Below are positions 48,931 through 58,678 of a stretch of 64,000 nt of DNA, one piece after another; the first letter of the stretch is position 1; each line of letters opens with the position of its first letter. The stretch spans positions 4,092,001 to 4,156,000 of the forward strand of contig NZ_CP014136.1 in the NCBI RefSeq assembly GCF_002291425.1, written 5' to 3'. A model generated the notes under the pieces. It was given only the letters and a program-made list of their open reading frames with translations. It made no database searches and was not told the DNA's origin. The position numbers and the translations under genes were made by a program. This DNA is from Gibbsiella quercinecans. GTDB lineage: Bacteria > Pseudomonadota > Gammaproteobacteria > Enterobacterales > Enterobacteriaceae.

Positions 48931-49983
48931 ATGATCTATTCATTGCAAAAGTCGACGGTAGCAAAAGTCGTGGGTATTTCGCTGGTGATGATGCTGGCGG
49001 CCTGTACCAGCGACCAGCGGTACAAACGCCAGGTCAGCGGCGATGAGTCCTACCTCGATGCGGCGCCGCTAAAAACGATTAACGCGCCCGCCGGTATGAT
49101 CCTGCCGGTGCAGAACGGCAATTATGATGTCCCATCGGCCCGTAGCACCGGGCAGCTTGGCAAGCAGTTGGATATCCGGCCGCCGGTGCAGCCGCTGGCC
49201 TTGTTGAGCGGCTCCCGTGCGCAATACACCGCGGACAGCGGTACGCTGCTGTTGGAAAACAGCCCGCAAAACCAGAACCTGTGGTCGCGCGTGGTGGGCA
49301 TCCTGCAGAGCAAGAACATCGCGATTGCCTCCCGTCAGGATGGCGCGCAGACGCTGACCACCGATTGGGTTAAATGGAACCGTCTGGATGAAGACAACCA
49401 GTACGAAGGCCGTTACCAGATCACCGTGCAGCAGCAGGGTTATCAGCAGGCGCTGATCGTGAAGTCTGTCGGCCTGCAGCAGCAGGGTAAAACGGAGCCG
49501 GTGGCCGATGCGACCGAAATCCAGCGTTATAACGGCATGATGATGAACACCATCGTTGAAGGCCTGGATAAGCTGGACAATCAGGCCAACAACCAAACCG
49601 CTAACCGATTCGGCGCGCTGGACGTGCAAAGCGGCGCGGATGAAACCGGCCTGCCGCTGCTGATCGTGCGTGCGCCGTACACGGTAGTTTGGGATCGTCT
49701 GCCGCCGGCGTTGGAAAAAGTCGGCATGCGCGTTGGCGATCGTAGCCGTCCGCAAGGCACCGTTGCCGTCACTTACAAATCCCTGAGCAGCGGCGACTGG
49801 AGTGCCTTGGGCACGTCCGATCCTGAACTGCGCGAAGGCGATTACAAACTGCAGGTCGGCGATTTGAACAACCGCACCAGCCTGCAGTTCATCGACAGCA
49901 AAGGGAAACCGTTAACCCAGGCGCAAAATGACGCTCTGGTGGCGGCGTTCCAGACTGCGTTTCGCCAAACCAGCGCGAAATAA
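48931..49983 (+). CDS. bamC: Outer-membrane assembly lipoprotein BamC
   Basis: 350 residues from the ATG at 48931, after GGGAG. The signal sequence ends in MMLAAC, giving lipidated cysteine near 24. The unstructured lasso that binds BamD ([33 protein letters not shown], read as several short blocks) is well conserved. Two helix-grip domains follow (about 100-215 and 225-345), ending [19 protein letters not shown]. Component of the BAM complex that folds beta-barrel proteins. Downstream of dapA. Confidence 0.97.
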   Translation: MIYSLQKSTVAKVVGISLVMMLAACTSDQRYKRQVSGDESYLDAAPLKTINAPAGMILPVQNGNYDVPSARSTGQLGKQLDIRPPVQPLALLSGSRAQYTADSGTLLLENSPQNQNLWSRVVGILQSKNIAIASRQDGAQTLTTDWVKWNRLDEDNQYEGRYQITVQQQGYQQALIVKSVGLQQQGKTEPVADATEIQRYNGMMMNTIVEGLDKLDNQANNQTANRFGALDVQSGADETGLPLLIVRAPYTVVWDRLPPALEKVGMRVGDRSRPQGTVAVTYKSLSSGDWSALGTSDPELREGDYKLQVGDLNNRTSLQFIDSKGKPLTQAQNDALVAAFQTAFRQTSAK

Positions 49984-49986
49984 ATC

Positions 49987-50011
49987 AAAAAAGGGGCTGC
50001 GGCCCCTTTTT
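49987..50011 (+). terminator. Terminator of dapA-bamC
   Basis: AAAAGGGGC-TGCG-GCCCCTTTTT perfect stem with T run, four bases after the bamC stop. Confidence 0.9.
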
Positions 50012-50022
50012 GTTTCGCCTGG

Positions 50023-50038
50023 ACGGTATCGTTTGCGT
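50023..50038 (-). promoter_or_regulatory. PurR-type operator upstream of purC
   Basis: The reverse complement ACGCAAACGATACCGT matches the PurR consensus ACGCAAACGTTTTCGT at 13 of 16 positions. It lies about 140 bases before purC, matching purine repression of purC in E. coli. Confidence 0.7.
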
Positions 50039-50176
50039 GGCAGGTTTGGCACAATAGTGGGCCTGAGCGCGAAAGAATTTGTTGGTTCAAGTCTTATACT
50101 CAACAGGTTTCAGGCCGCGGCCTGAAGATGCGGGGTATATCTGTCACAGAGTGTCACATCACTGGAGTAAGTTAAG

Positions 50177-50890
50177 ATGCAAAAGCTAGCTGAGTTGTAT
50201 CGCGGAAAGGCAAAAACCGTCTACACCACTGAAAACCCCGATCTGCTGGTGCTGGAATTCCGTAATGATACGTCAGCACTGGATGGTCAACGCATTGAGC
50301 AGTTCGATCGCAAAGGCATGGTGAACAACAAGTTCAACCACTTCATCATGAGCAAGCTGGAGGAAGCGGGTATCCCCACCCAGATGGAGCGCCTGCTGTC
50401 TGATAATGAAGTGCTAGTTAAAAAGCTGGATATGGTGCCGGTGGAGTGTGTGATCCGTAACCGCGCGGCCGGTTCTCTGGTGAAACGTTTAGGGGTGGAA
50501 GAGGGCATGGTGTTGAACCCGCCGCTGTTCGATCTATTCCTGAAAAACGACGCCATGCACGATCCGATGGTCAACGAATCCTACTGCGAAACCTTCGGTT
50601 GGGTGAGCAAAACGCACCTGGCGCGCATGCGTGAGCTGAGCTACAAAGCTAATGACGTGCTGAGCAAGCTGTTTGACGATGCCGGGCTTATCCTGGTTGA
50701 TTTCAAACTGGAGTTTGGCCTATTCAACGGTGAAGTGGTGCTGGGTGACGAATTCTCCCCAGACGGCAGCCGCCTGTGGGACAAAAACACCCTGGACAAA
50801 ATGGACAAAGACCGTTTCCGCCAGAGCCTGGGCGGCCTGATCGAAGCCTATGAAGAAGTGGCGCGCCGCATCGGCGTGAAGCTTGACTAG
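50177..50890 (+). CDS. purC: SAICAR synthetase PurC
   Basis: Joins CAIR with aspartate using ATP, step eight of purine synthesis. 237 residues (E. coli 237), starting [20 protein letters not shown]. The motifs [39 protein letters not shown] block ([19 protein letters not shown]) and [24 protein letters not shown] are complete. The stop codon TAG is formed exactly where an inverted-repeat element begins, so the element may supply part of the present stop. Confidence 0.97.
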   Translation: MQKLAELYRGKAKTVYTTENPDLLVLEFRNDTSALDGQRIEQFDRKGMVNNKFNHFIMSKLEEAGIPTQMERLLSDNEVLVKKLDMVPVECVIRNRAAGSLVKRLGVEEGMVLNPPLFDLFLKNDAMHDPMVNESYCETFGWVSKTHLARMRELSYKANDVLSKLFDDAGLILVDFKLEFGLFNGEVVLGDEFSPDGSRLWDKNTLDKMDKDRFRQSLGGLIEAYEEVARRIGVKLD

Positions 50891-51157
50891 GCTGTGTCCC
50901 GTAATAGTGCGTGAGTGCCGCTGGCGGTCATTGGGCTGCGCGTCAAGGCGCAAGCCGTGAGGTTTGGCGGGCCCAAATAAACGGCGAGCAACGCAGGAGC
51001 GCGGCCCAATGGCCCCAGCCCGGAGGGTCGTGCCCCCAAAGCCCGTCCTCTGCGTTATCGGGCTTGAACATAGGCCCACTATGCCCTGCGCCCGAAGCCT
51101 TGATGACGGACTTTGGACGCAACGACGGCACCACGACCTATTGCGGGACACAGCCTA
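50888..51157. mobile_element. MITE-like element, long copy (downstream of purC)
   Basis: Terminal inverted repeats GGCTGTGTCCCGTAATAG and CTATTGCGGGACACAGCC bound a 270-base segment with no protein of its own. TA lies outside both ends (50888-50889 and 51156-51157), the target duplication of Tc1/mariner-type (IS630) elements. The right 70 bases are nearly identical to the right part of the shorter copy at 52185. The remaining bases to 51309 hold only the ypfJ leader. Confidence 0.75.
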
Positions 51158-51309
51158 ACACCCCTTTTCGTTACGGGGTGCCGCCGCCGGCGCGCCCCGC
51201 TACTCTGCTTGCCTGCTTTTCCAGAAAAATTCTGCCTTTTCTTTGCCGCCATGCATTTATAATGAATGCGGTTCCCTGTGATTATTACAATTTACTCTGG
51301 AGTTTAGCT

Positions 51310-52179
51310 ATGCGTTGGCAAGGGCGTCGCGAAAGCGACAATGTTGAGGATCGTCGCGGGCAGTCTTCCGGTATTGGCGGCGGTGGCGGTGGGTTGCGCG
51401 TGCCGGTCGGCGGCAAGGGCGGCCTGGTTATTCTGGTGGTGGTGCTGGTGGCCGGTTATTACGGTATTGATCTGACGCCGCTGTTGAACGGCGGGGATGT
51501 CACTACCACGCAAAGCCAGCAAAGCACCTCGATCAGCCCGAAAGATGATGAACTGGCGAAGTTTACCTCGGTGGTGCTGGCCTCTACCGAAGACAACTGG
51601 AAAGAAGTTTTCCAAAAGATGGGCAAAACCTATCAACCGCCCAAGCTGGTGATGTATCGCGGCGCGACCCGGACCAACTGCGGCACCGGCCAGGCGGCGA
51701 TGGGGCCGTTCTATTGCCCGGCCGACAGTACGGTGTATATCGATCTGTCGTTCTATCAAGACATGAAAAACAAACTGGGCGCCGGCGGTGATTTCGCCCA
51801 GGCGTATGTGGTGGCGCATGAAGTTGGCCACCATGTGCAAAATTTGCTGGGGATTGAGCGCCAGGTGCGCCAGGAACAGCAAGGGGCTTCGCAGGCCGAG
51901 GTTAACCGCCTGTCGGTGAAGATGGAACTGCAGGCCGACTGCTTTGCCGGCGTGTGGGGGCAATACGCCGAGAAGCAGCAGATGCTGGAAGAAGGGGATC
52001 TGCAAGAAGCGCTGAATGCGGCACAGGCGATCGGCGACGATCGTTTGCAACAGCAAAGCCAGGGGCGCGTGGTGCCGGACAGCTTTACCCACGGCACGTC
52101 GCAGCAGCGTTATACCTGGTTTAAACGCGGCTTTGACAGCGGCGATCCTGGCCAGTGCAATACTTTCGCCAGCCGCTGA
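51310..52179 (+). CDS. ypfJ: YpfJ-type neutral zinc metallopeptidase
   Basis: 289 residues from the ATG at 51310, after CTGGAG. A basic, glycine-rich N terminus ([20 protein letters not shown]), one membrane helix (about 38-52) and a zincin domain with H170-E171-x-x-H174 ([14 protein letters not shown]) and the downstream glutamate region [14 protein letters not shown]. Conserved cysteines occur in TNCGTGQ, FYCPAD, ADCFAG and GQCNTF. Substrate unknown. Flanked on both sides by related inverted-repeat elements. Confidence 0.92.
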   Translation: MRWQGRRESDNVEDRRGQSSGIGGGGGGLRVPVGGKGGLVILVVVLVAGYYGIDLTPLLNGGDVTTTQSQQSTSISPKDDELAKFTSVVLASTEDNWKEVFQKMGKTYQPPKLVMYRGATRTNCGTGQAAMGPFYCPADSTVYIDLSFYQDMKNKLGAGGDFAQAYVVAHEVGHHVQNLLGIERQVRQEQQGASQAEVNRLSVKMELQADCFAGVWGQYAEKQQMLEEGDLQEALNAAQAIGDDRLQQQSQGRVVPDSFTHGTSQQRYTWFKRGFDSGDPGQCNTFASR

Positions 52180-52184
52180 TTCCA

Positions 52185-52282
52185 GGCTGTGTCCCGTAAT
52201 AGTGCCCTGAAGCCCGCCCTCTGCCTTGATGATGGGCTTTGGACGTAACGACGGCATCATGACCTATTGCGGGACACAGCCT
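52185..52282. mobile_element. MITE-like element, short copy (downstream of ypfJ)
   Basis: Same termini as the copy at 50888 (GGCTGTGTCCCGTAATAGTG at left, CTATTGCGGGACACAGCC at right), but only about 98 bases, consistent with internal deletion. No clear TA duplication. It separates the ypfJ stop from its hairpin terminator at 52290. Confidence 0.75.
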
Positions 52283-52289
52283 CGCGTAA

Positions 52290-52320
52290 TGCCGGTGCTT
52301 GCCACCGGCATTTTCTTTTC
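52290..52320 (+). terminator. Terminator of ypfJ, displaced by the MITE-like element
   Basis: TGCCGGTG-CTTGC-CACCGGCA is a perfect eight-pair stem followed by TTTTCTTTTC. Confidence 0.8.
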
Positions 52321-52340
52321 GTATCCGGGTTCAGATTCTG

Positions 52341-54353
52341 ATGCTACAGGTGATGCAACAAACAATGCGCCGGCAGGGCATCCGGCGGCTGTTGGTGCTA
52401 AGCGGTGAGGCGCCGTGGTGCCGCGCCCAGGCGCAGCAACTGGCGGCGGAGATGCCCGGCGACTGGCCGTGGATCGGCGCGGTGGCGCCGGACGGCGTGC
52501 TGCCGCTGGCGCCGCGTGCGGTGCATACCTTGCTGGGGCAAGAGCGGTTGCATGCGGTCTTTGACGCCGGCGAAGGGTTGGACGTGGAGGCGCTGGCGCA
52601 ATTGGCTGGCACGTTGCGCGCCGGCAGTTGGCTGTTGTTGCTGGTGCCGCCCTGGGAACAATGGGCGCAGTTGCCCGATGGCGATAGCCTGCGCTGGGGT
52701 GATTGCGCCCAGCCGATTGCCACGGCGCATTTTATCACGCACTTGCAGCGGCAGTTGCAGGCGGATGGCGAAGTGGCTATCTGGCGCCAGGGGCAGCAGC
52801 CGGCGCTGCCCGCCTTGCCGGCCAGGCCGGATTGGCAGCCGCCGGCCGGCACGCCAACGGTGGAACAACAGGCCATTTTGCGCCGCCTGCACGGTGCGCA
52901 ACGGGGCATCTGGGTGCTGACCGCCGCGCGTGGCCGCGGCAAGTCAACGGTGGCCGGCATGCTGATGGCCGGCACGGCGGAAGCGTGTTGGATCACCGGG
53001 CCAAGCCGCGCCGCTGCCGAAGTGGCCTGTGAGTGGGCGCAGGGGCGGGCGCACTTCTGGGCGCCGGATGCGCTGCTGGCGCACTGCCTGGCCCACGGTG
53101 CCGGGGCGGCGGGCTGGCTGCTGGTGGATGAGGCGGCAGCCATCCCCGGCCCGCTGCTGCAGGCGTTGGTGCGTTATTTCCCGCGGGTGTTGCTGACTAC
53201 CACGGTGCAGGGTTACGAAGGCACCGGGCGCGGATTTTTGCTGAAGTTCTGCGCCGAACTGCCGCAGTGGCAGGCGCTGGCGCTGCAACAGCCGATGCGC
53301 TGGGCACCGGGGGATGCGTTGGAGCGGGCGATCGATAACGCGCTGTTGTTCAACGAGCAGCCGCCATGGTCGCCGGCGGCGGAGACCATCGTGTATTCGC
53401 CGTTGACGCAGGCCGAGCTGTGCGCCGATCCGCAACGGTTAACCCAGTTTTATGCGCTGCTTTGCAGCGCGCACTATCGCACTTCACCGTTGGATCTGCG
53501 CCGCCTGATGGATGCGCCGGGCATGCATTTTAGCGTGGCTACGGCGGCGACCAGCGTGGTGGGGGCGTTATGGTTGGTGGAGGAAGGCGGGTTGGATGCG
53601 GCGCTGGCGCATGAGGTGTGGGCCGGCCGGCGGCGGCCGCGTGGCAACCTGGTGGCGCAATCGCTGGCGGCGCACGGCGGGCTATGGTGGGCGCCGACGC
53701 TGCGTTCGCGGCGTATTACGCGCATCGCCATATTGCCCGCGCTGCGCCGCCAGGGGAGCGCCCGCGCGCTGGTGCACCAACAGTGCCGGCGGGCCGAGGG
53801 GCTGGATTTTATTTCGGTCAGCTTTGGCTATACCGCACCGCTGTGGCGGTTTTGGCAAGCCTGCGGCTTTGAACTGGTGCGAATTGGCAGCCAGCGGGAA
53901 GCCAGTAGCGGCTGCTATACCGCGATGGCGATACTGCCGCTTAGTGAGCAGGGCGTGCAACTGTGCCAGGCTGCGCACAAACAGTTGGTGCGCAACTGGC
54001 GCTGGCTGCGCCAGCGGATCGAGGTGGATCTGGAACTGCCCGGCGATGACGGCGATCCGGCGCTGGCCGAAGAGGATTGGCGCGAACTGGCGGGCTTTGC
54101 CTTTGCCCATCGGCCGCTGGAGGCCAGCCTGGGGGCGCTGCAGCGCCTGCTGCTGATTGGCGAACACACGATGCCGGCGTTATACGCCCATCTGCAGCAA
54201 CAGTTGCCGGTGACGCAATGCGTCGCCCGGTTTGGGTTAAGCGGCCATAAGGCGTTGCTGCGCCGCTGGCGGCAAGAGGTGGCGCAGGCGCTGCGGCAAC
54301 TGAACCCGGAACACTGTCAGTATTGGCAGCGCTGGAGCCAGTCGTTGCAATAA
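52341..54353 (+). CDS. tmcA: tRNA(Met) cytidine acetyltransferase TmcA
   Basis: Forms N4-acetylcytidine at the wobble base of elongator tRNA-Met using acetyl-CoA and ATP. 670 residues (E. coli 671). N-terminal DUF1726 domain, RNA-helicase-like module with Walker [11 protein letters not shown] and Walker [30 protein letters not shown], then the GNAT module [22 protein letters not shown] and [23 protein letters not shown]. The start is uncertain: ATG 52341 and ATG 52353 are both possible and neither has a strong ribosome binding site. Confidence 0.95.
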   Translation: MLQVMQQTMRRQGIRRLLVLSGEAPWCRAQAQQLAAEMPGDWPWIGAVAPDGVLPLAPRAVHTLLGQERLHAVFDAGEGLDVEALAQLAGTLRAGSWLLLLVPPWEQWAQLPDGDSLRWGDCAQPIATAHFITHLQRQLQADGEVAIWRQGQQPALPALPARPDWQPPAGTPTVEQQAILRRLHGAQRGIWVLTAARGRGKSTVAGMLMAGTAEACWITGPSRAAAEVACEWAQGRAHFWAPDALLAHCLAHGAGAAGWLLVDEAAAIPGPLLQALVRYFPRVLLTTTVQGYEGTGRGFLLKFCAELPQWQALALQQPMRWAPGDALERAIDNALLFNEQPPWSPAAETIVYSPLTQAELCADPQRLTQFYALLCSAHYRTSPLDLRRLMDAPGMHFSVATAATSVVGALWLVEEGGLDAALAHEVWAGRRRPRGNLVAQSLAAHGGLWWAPTLRSRRITRIAILPALRRQGSARALVHQQCRRAEGLDFISVSFGYTAPLWRFWQACGFELVRIGSQREASSGCYTAMAILPLSEQGVQLCQAAHKQLVRNWRWLRQRIEVDLELPGDDGDPALAEEDWRELAGFAFAHRPLEASLGALQRLLLIGEHTMPALYAHLQQQLPVTQCVARFGLSGHKALLRRWRQEVAQALRQLNPEHCQYWQRWSQSLQ

Positions 54354-54494
54354 ATGGAAAGACTTGTTCAATAAAACCCGATTTTCCTGCGATCGCTGCG
54401 GCGTATAGTGGTTTACAGCCGCCGGGCCAGGGCGCCCGGCTAACCTTTTGGCGTAGCGCGGCCGTTGAGCGCAGCCGGATCTAAGGAGCCACTG

Positions 54495-55181
54495 ATGAAA
54501 CATGAATACGTCGTAGTCCAAAACCCAACGGTACCGGCCGAACAGCTGTTTCTGCTGTATCACGGCGTGGGTGACAACCCTGCGTCGATGGCGGAGATCG
54601 GCCGTTATTTCGCCGAAGCCTTCCCGCGCGCGCAGGTGGTCAGCATCGGCAGCCCGGCTGCCGGGCAGGACAGCGGCCGCCAGTGGTTCTCGCCGCAGGA
54701 TATCACCGAAGAAAACCGCATTGAGCGCGTGGCGCAGGCGATGCCGGCGTTTATCGGCAGCGTTCGCGACTGGCAGCAGCGCAGCGGCGTGGGCTATGCG
54801 GCGACGGCGCTGGTGGGGTTCTCGCAGGGGGCGATCATGGTGCTGGAAGCGCTGAAGGCCGAAGCCAAACTGGCCGGGCGCGCGGTGGCCTTCGGCGGGC
54901 GCTTTGCCGCCCTGCCGGAACGGGGGCTGGGCGACAGCGTGGTGCACTTGATCCACGGCGCCGACGACGCGACGATTAGCACCGAACACGCCCAGGCGGC
55001 GGCACAGCGCCTGCGGACACACGGCTGCGACTTTACGCTGGATGTTGAAGCAGGCGTGGGGCATGCCATTAACCAGGGCATGATGGACAGCGCGCTGGAG
55101 CGCCTGCACTTTTATGTGCCGCAGCGCTACTGGGATGAAGCTCTGGCGGGTAAACGCGGCGAGCTGATCGCTTTCCGCTGA
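54495..55181 (+). CDS. ypfH: Carboxylesterase YpfH
   Basis: 228 residues of the alpha/beta-hydrolase phospholipase/carboxylesterase family. Nucleophile S110 in LVGFSQGAIMV, acid D157 in IHGADDATI and histidine in AGVGHAINQ; oxyanion region LLYHGVGDNPASM. The start follows AAGGAG. E. coli YpfH hydrolyses short acyl p-nitrophenyl esters; its natural substrate is unknown. Same strand as tmcA. Confidence 0.95.
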   Translation: MKHEYVVVQNPTVPAEQLFLLYHGVGDNPASMAEIGRYFAEAFPRAQVVSIGSPAAGQDSGRQWFSPQDITEENRIERVAQAMPAFIGSVRDWQQRSGVGYAATALVGFSQGAIMVLEALKAEAKLAGRAVAFGGRFAALPERGLGDSVVHLIHGADDATISTEHAQAAAQRLRTHGCDFTLDVEAGVGHAINQGMMDSALERLHFYVPQRYWDEALAGKRGELIAFR

Positions 55182-55196
55182 CGCCGCCGCGCGGCG

Positions 55197-56099
55197 TTAC
55201 TGCGGCATAACGGTGACCTGCACCTCCAGCGTGTGCGCACCGCCGCCGAAGATAATGCCGTGCATCGGGCTGACGTCGCCGAAATCCCGCCCCCAGGCGA
55301 CGGTAACGTGCTGTGTATCCGGCAGCAGGTTGTTGGTCGGATCGATATCCACCCAGCCGTAAGGCGGGCAAAACACGGAAACCCAGGCGTGGGAAGCATC
55401 CGCGCCGATCATGCGCGCTTGCCCTGGCGGCGGCTGGGTCAGAATGTAGCCGCTGACGTAGCGCGCCGCCAGCCCAATCGAACGCAGGCAGGCGATCTGC
55501 AAATGGGCGAAATCCTGGCAGACCCCTTTCTTTTCCTGCAGCACGGTTTCCACCGGCGTGGCGATCGTGGTGGCGGTGGGATCAAAGCTAAAGTCGGTAA
55601 AAATGTGCTCGGTAAATTCCAACAGGGCCGCCAGCAACGGCCGGTTTGGCGTAAAGCTTGGCATGGCATAGCGGCTTAGCGCGTTATCGATCGGGATAAA
55701 CGGCGAAGGGAACAGGAACTGAATCGGATCGAGCATCTCTGTGCCCCCGGCGGCGAGCTGTTGGCAAACCCGCTCCCAGGGCAGGCTCTCTTGCGGCGCA
55801 TATTGCGCCGTGTGCGGCAGCACGCAGACTTCAGAATCCACCCGCACGTTGAGGCGAGTATGCGGCATATGCAGTGCGAACTGCGCCAGATGGTTGCCAA
55901 AAAAATCGTTCAGTTCAAACCATTCATCCGGCAGCGGATCCACCTGTATGCGGGCGCTATCGCATTGCTGCCAGGCCAGGTTACGCGGCGATAGCCGCAG
56001 CAACTGGCGCGATTGGGATACCGGCAGGCTGTATTGATATTCGGTCACGTGGCTGACGCTGTAACGGCAGCCGCCGTTGGCGAGGGGCGTCTGGCTCAT
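55197..56099 (-). CDS. Transglutaminase-like cysteine protease family protein
   Basis: 300 residues. N-terminal beta domain typical of bacterial transglutaminases (YSVSHVTEYQYSLPVSQSRQ), then the transglutaminase core with the triad C194 (KKGVCQDFAH), H237 (ASHAWVSVF) and D253 (WVDIDPTNN). The family is more often proteolytic or peptide-modifying than cross-linking. It is the last gene of the three-gene operon; its start overlaps the ATP-grasp gene stop by four bases. No signal peptide is visible, so it acts in the cytoplasm. Confidence 0.9.
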   Translation of the reverse strand: MSQTPLANGGCRYSVSHVTEYQYSLPVSQSRQLLRLSPRNLAWQQCDSARIQVDPLPDEWFELNDFFGNHLAQFALHMPHTRLNVRVDSEVCVLPHTAQYAPQESLPWERVCQQLAAGGTEMLDPIQFLFPSPFIPIDNALSRYAMPSFTPNRPLLAALLEFTEHIFTDFSFDPTATTIATPVETVLQEKKGVCQDFAHLQIACLRSIGLAARYVSGYILTQPPPGQARMIGADASHAWVSVFCPPYGWVDIDPTNNLLPDTQHVTVAWGRDFGDVSPMHGIIFGGGAHTLEVQVTVMPQ

Positions 56100-58585
56100 T
56101 CTTCATTCCCGATGCTGTAGTGGGGGCCATGGCTGAAAAACCGCAGGCTGAGCCGATCGGACAGCGTATCCAGCGCTTCGCGGAGCGTTGCGATAATCAC
56201 TGGCAGGCGGCCTTCTTCGGCCAACCGGTGGTCATCCAGGCCGGCAATCTGCTGGGGTAATTCAAAGAGCGTGCCGTCGGTAAACGGCCCAAACTGCGCA
56301 CTCAGCTTCTGCAAATAGTCCACCAGCCCTTTGAGCAGGAACATCAGCGCGCGCGGGTTTTCCTGGTTGGTGACCAACAGCGGCAGGGCGGTTGCCAGCT
56401 CCGGGCGCTGCGAGTAACGGGAGCGGTAGGTGATGATGCTGTCGCTCAGTTCCAGCCACCATTCCAGATCCGCCTGACGGATCGCGTCTTCTTCCAGCAC
56501 CAGCGTCAGCATCTGGCTGACGTGCTGCAGGCGCTCAAGGCGGCGGCCGATGCTGAGGAAGCGCCAGCCTACATCGCGCGTCATGCCATCCAGCGCAAAG
56601 CCTGAAAGCGCCATCATATAGCCGATAGCCTGATCCAGTACCGCCAGCGCTTCCGCCAGGTTCCAGCGCTGCGCCTGATGATGCTGTTCCAGCTCTTTCG
56701 CCAGCCGGTTGAGCACCCGCCAGTTATCCAACGACAGCCGTTCACGCAGGTTAAAACCGATGCGCAGCAGTTGTTGCAGCGTGCCGGCAAAGCCGTGGGG
56801 TACTTCCGGATTAAACAGCGCATCCAGCAGCAGGGCGTTCAACTGCTGCGGCGGCAAGGTATCAAGCGGCTGCTCACTGTCGTCCGGCAGCAGGCCATAG
56901 TGCTGGCACAACTGCATCACCGCCGCGTGCTGGGCTTCGCTGCCTTCGTCTTCATCCAGCCGCAGCGTGAAGGTGGTGCGCAACAGACGGGCGATGTTAT
57001 CGCAGCGCTCGGTATAGCGGCCCAGCCAGAACAGGTTTTCAATGGTGCGGGTCGACAGCGTGTGGCTGGCCGGCGGCAACGCCTGCGGCGCCACGTTCAA
57101 CTGCGGCGTCGGGGATGAAGGCGGCGCCAGCACCCAGGTGTCTTTACTGCCCCCCCCTTGCTGCATGGTCACGATCTGGCGGCTGTTGGGGCCGGAGATG
57201 CGCGTCAGCCCACCGGGCATAACGCGATAGCCGTCCGGGCTGGCGACGGCAAACACCCGCAGACAGGTGGCGTGGTTATGTAACTGGTAGGGCGGCCGCG
57301 GCGACAGCCCGGGCGCCTGCGACAGGCTGATCGACTCTTGGGCCACATAGTTATACGGGCGCGCGCGGATGCGCTGTTTCAAGCGGGCCAGTTCATCACT
57401 GCTTAAATCGCTGCCGGTGCAGGTTTTGATGCGCAACTGCGGGAAAGCCCCTTTGATAATCAGGTTGGGCAGGTTATCCAGCACGGTTTCCAGCGCGGCG
57501 CTTTCCCCGCACCACCAGGAGGCGACGGACGGCAGCAGCAGCGGTTGGCCGAGCACCTGCTCACACAGTTTAGGTAAAAAGCCGTACAGCGCGCCGGTTT
57601 CAATCAGGCTGGAGCCGAGCGCATTGGCGATCAGCACCTGGCCCTCGCGCGCCGCCTGCATCAGGCCGGGGATGCCCAGCGAAGAATCGGGGCGGGCCTC
57701 GAGCGGATCGCAGAAGTCGTCATCCTGGCGGCGCAGAATCACGTGTACGCGCTGCAGGCCGTCCAGCGTTTTTAGCCAGACGCAGCCTTGGGAAACCATC
57801 AAATCCTGCCCTTCCACCAGCGGGAAGCCCAGGTGCCGCGCCAGATAGGCGTGCTCGAAATAGGTTTCGTTATAGGGGCCAGGGGTCAGCACCACAATGC
57901 GTGGCGTGCCGCCTTCGCCGGCGCTGCTCGGCGCCCAGTGGCGCAGGCTTTGCTGCAGCGTGCGGAAAAAGGTATTCAGGCGCCGAACCTTCAGATCGCG
58001 GAACTGTTCCGGGAAGGCGCGGGAGATCACCGTGCGGTTTTCCAGCGCGTAGCCGGCGCCGGAAGGCGCCTGGGCGCGATCGGAAATCGCCCACCAGCGG
58101 CCGTCGGCCGAACGCGCCAGATCGACGGCGTACAGGTGCAGGTAAACGTTATCCGGGCAGGGGATGCCGTGGGCCGGGCGCAGGAAGCCGGCGTGCCCAT
58201 GCACCAGCGCCGGCGGCAGCAGGCCGTCGCGCAGTAGCGTTTGGCCGCCGTAGACATCGGCCAGGATACGGTTCATCAGCTCGGCGCGCTGCATAATGCC
58301 GGATTCAATCTGTTGCCATTCTTCGTGCGCAATGATCTGCGGCAGCAGATCCAGCTCCCAGGGGCGTTTAACCCCCTGCGGATCGGCATAAACGTTGTAG
58401 GTCACGCCATTTTCGAAGATCTGGCGCGCCACATGGTTCAGGCGGCTTTGCAGTTGTTCATCGGGGTAGGCGTGCAGTTCATCGGCAAAGCGCTGCCAGT
58501 GCGGACGAAAATGACCATCAGCAGCAAACAGCTCGTCATAGTGCGCGTCCGAGTACTGGTAGCGGGTAAAAAGTGATTGCGGCAT
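56096..58585 (-). CDS. Circularly permuted ATP-grasp (type 2) and alpha-E fusion protein
   Basis: 829 residues from the ATG at 58585 (MPQSLFTRYQYSDAHYDELF); a GTG twelve codons upstream is also open. The N-terminal two thirds is a CP_ATPgrasp_2 domain (GVTYNVYADPQGVKRPWELDLLP, VDLARSADGRWWAISDRAQAP, VLTPGPYNETYFEHAYLARHLG, NALGSSLIETGALYGFLP, RPYNYVAQESISLS). The last 310 residues are an alpha-E domain opening with TIENLFWLGRYTERCDN. Iyer and colleagues grouped such operons as predicted peptide-forming or peptide-tagging systems; no product is proven. Many homologues split the two domains into two genes, so this is a fused form. Confidence 0.92.
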   Translation of the reverse strand: MPQSLFTRYQYSDAHYDELFAADGHFRPHWQRFADELHAYPDEQLQSRLNHVARQIFENGVTYNVYADPQGVKRPWELDLLPQIIAHEEWQQIESGIMQRAELMNRILADVYGGQTLLRDGLLPPALVHGHAGFLRPAHGIPCPDNVYLHLYAVDLARSADGRWWAISDRAQAPSGAGYALENRTVISRAFPEQFRDLKVRRLNTFFRTLQQSLRHWAPSSAGEGGTPRIVVLTPGPYNETYFEHAYLARHLGFPLVEGQDLMVSQGCVWLKTLDGLQRVHVILRRQDDDFCDPLEARPDSSLGIPGLMQAAREGQVLIANALGSSLIETGALYGFLPKLCEQVLGQPLLLPSVASWWCGESAALETVLDNLPNLIIKGAFPQLRIKTCTGSDLSSDELARLKQRIRARPYNYVAQESISLSQAPGLSPRPPYQLHNHATCLRVFAVASPDGYRVMPGGLTRISGPNSRQIVTMQQGGGSKDTWVLAPPSSPTPQLNVAPQALPPASHTLSTRTIENLFWLGRYTERCDNIARLLRTTFTLRLDEDEGSEAQHAAVMQLCQHYGLLPDDSEQPLDTLPPQQLNALLLDALFNPEVPHGFAGTLQQLLRIGFNLRERLSLDNWRVLNRLAKELEQHHQAQRWNLAEALAVLDQAIGYMMALSGFALDGMTRDVGWRFLSIGRRLERLQHVSQMLTLVLEEDAIRQADLEWWLELSDSIITYRSRYSQRPELATALPLLVTNQENPRALMFLLKGLVDYLQKLSAQFGPFTDGTLFELPQQIAGLDDHRLAEEGRLPVIIATLREALDTLSDRLSLRFFSHGPHYSIGNEE

Positions 58586-58637
58586 AGAGGTTACTTTCCC
58601 GTTTTCCTTAGGCTTTTGCACCAGGCAACGCCTGACT

Positions 58638-58674
58638 GCCGCCAGCCGACCTATTCCCGGTTTCGGCTGGCGGC
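58638..58674. other. Intercistronic hairpin in the ATP-grasp operon
   Basis: Arms GCCGCCAGCCG and CGGCTGGCGGC make an 11-pair stem with a 15-base loop between the DUF2126 gene stop and the ATP-grasp start. No T run. It may stabilise or partially uncouple the upstream message. Confidence 0.6.
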
Positions 58675-58678
58675 GGCA

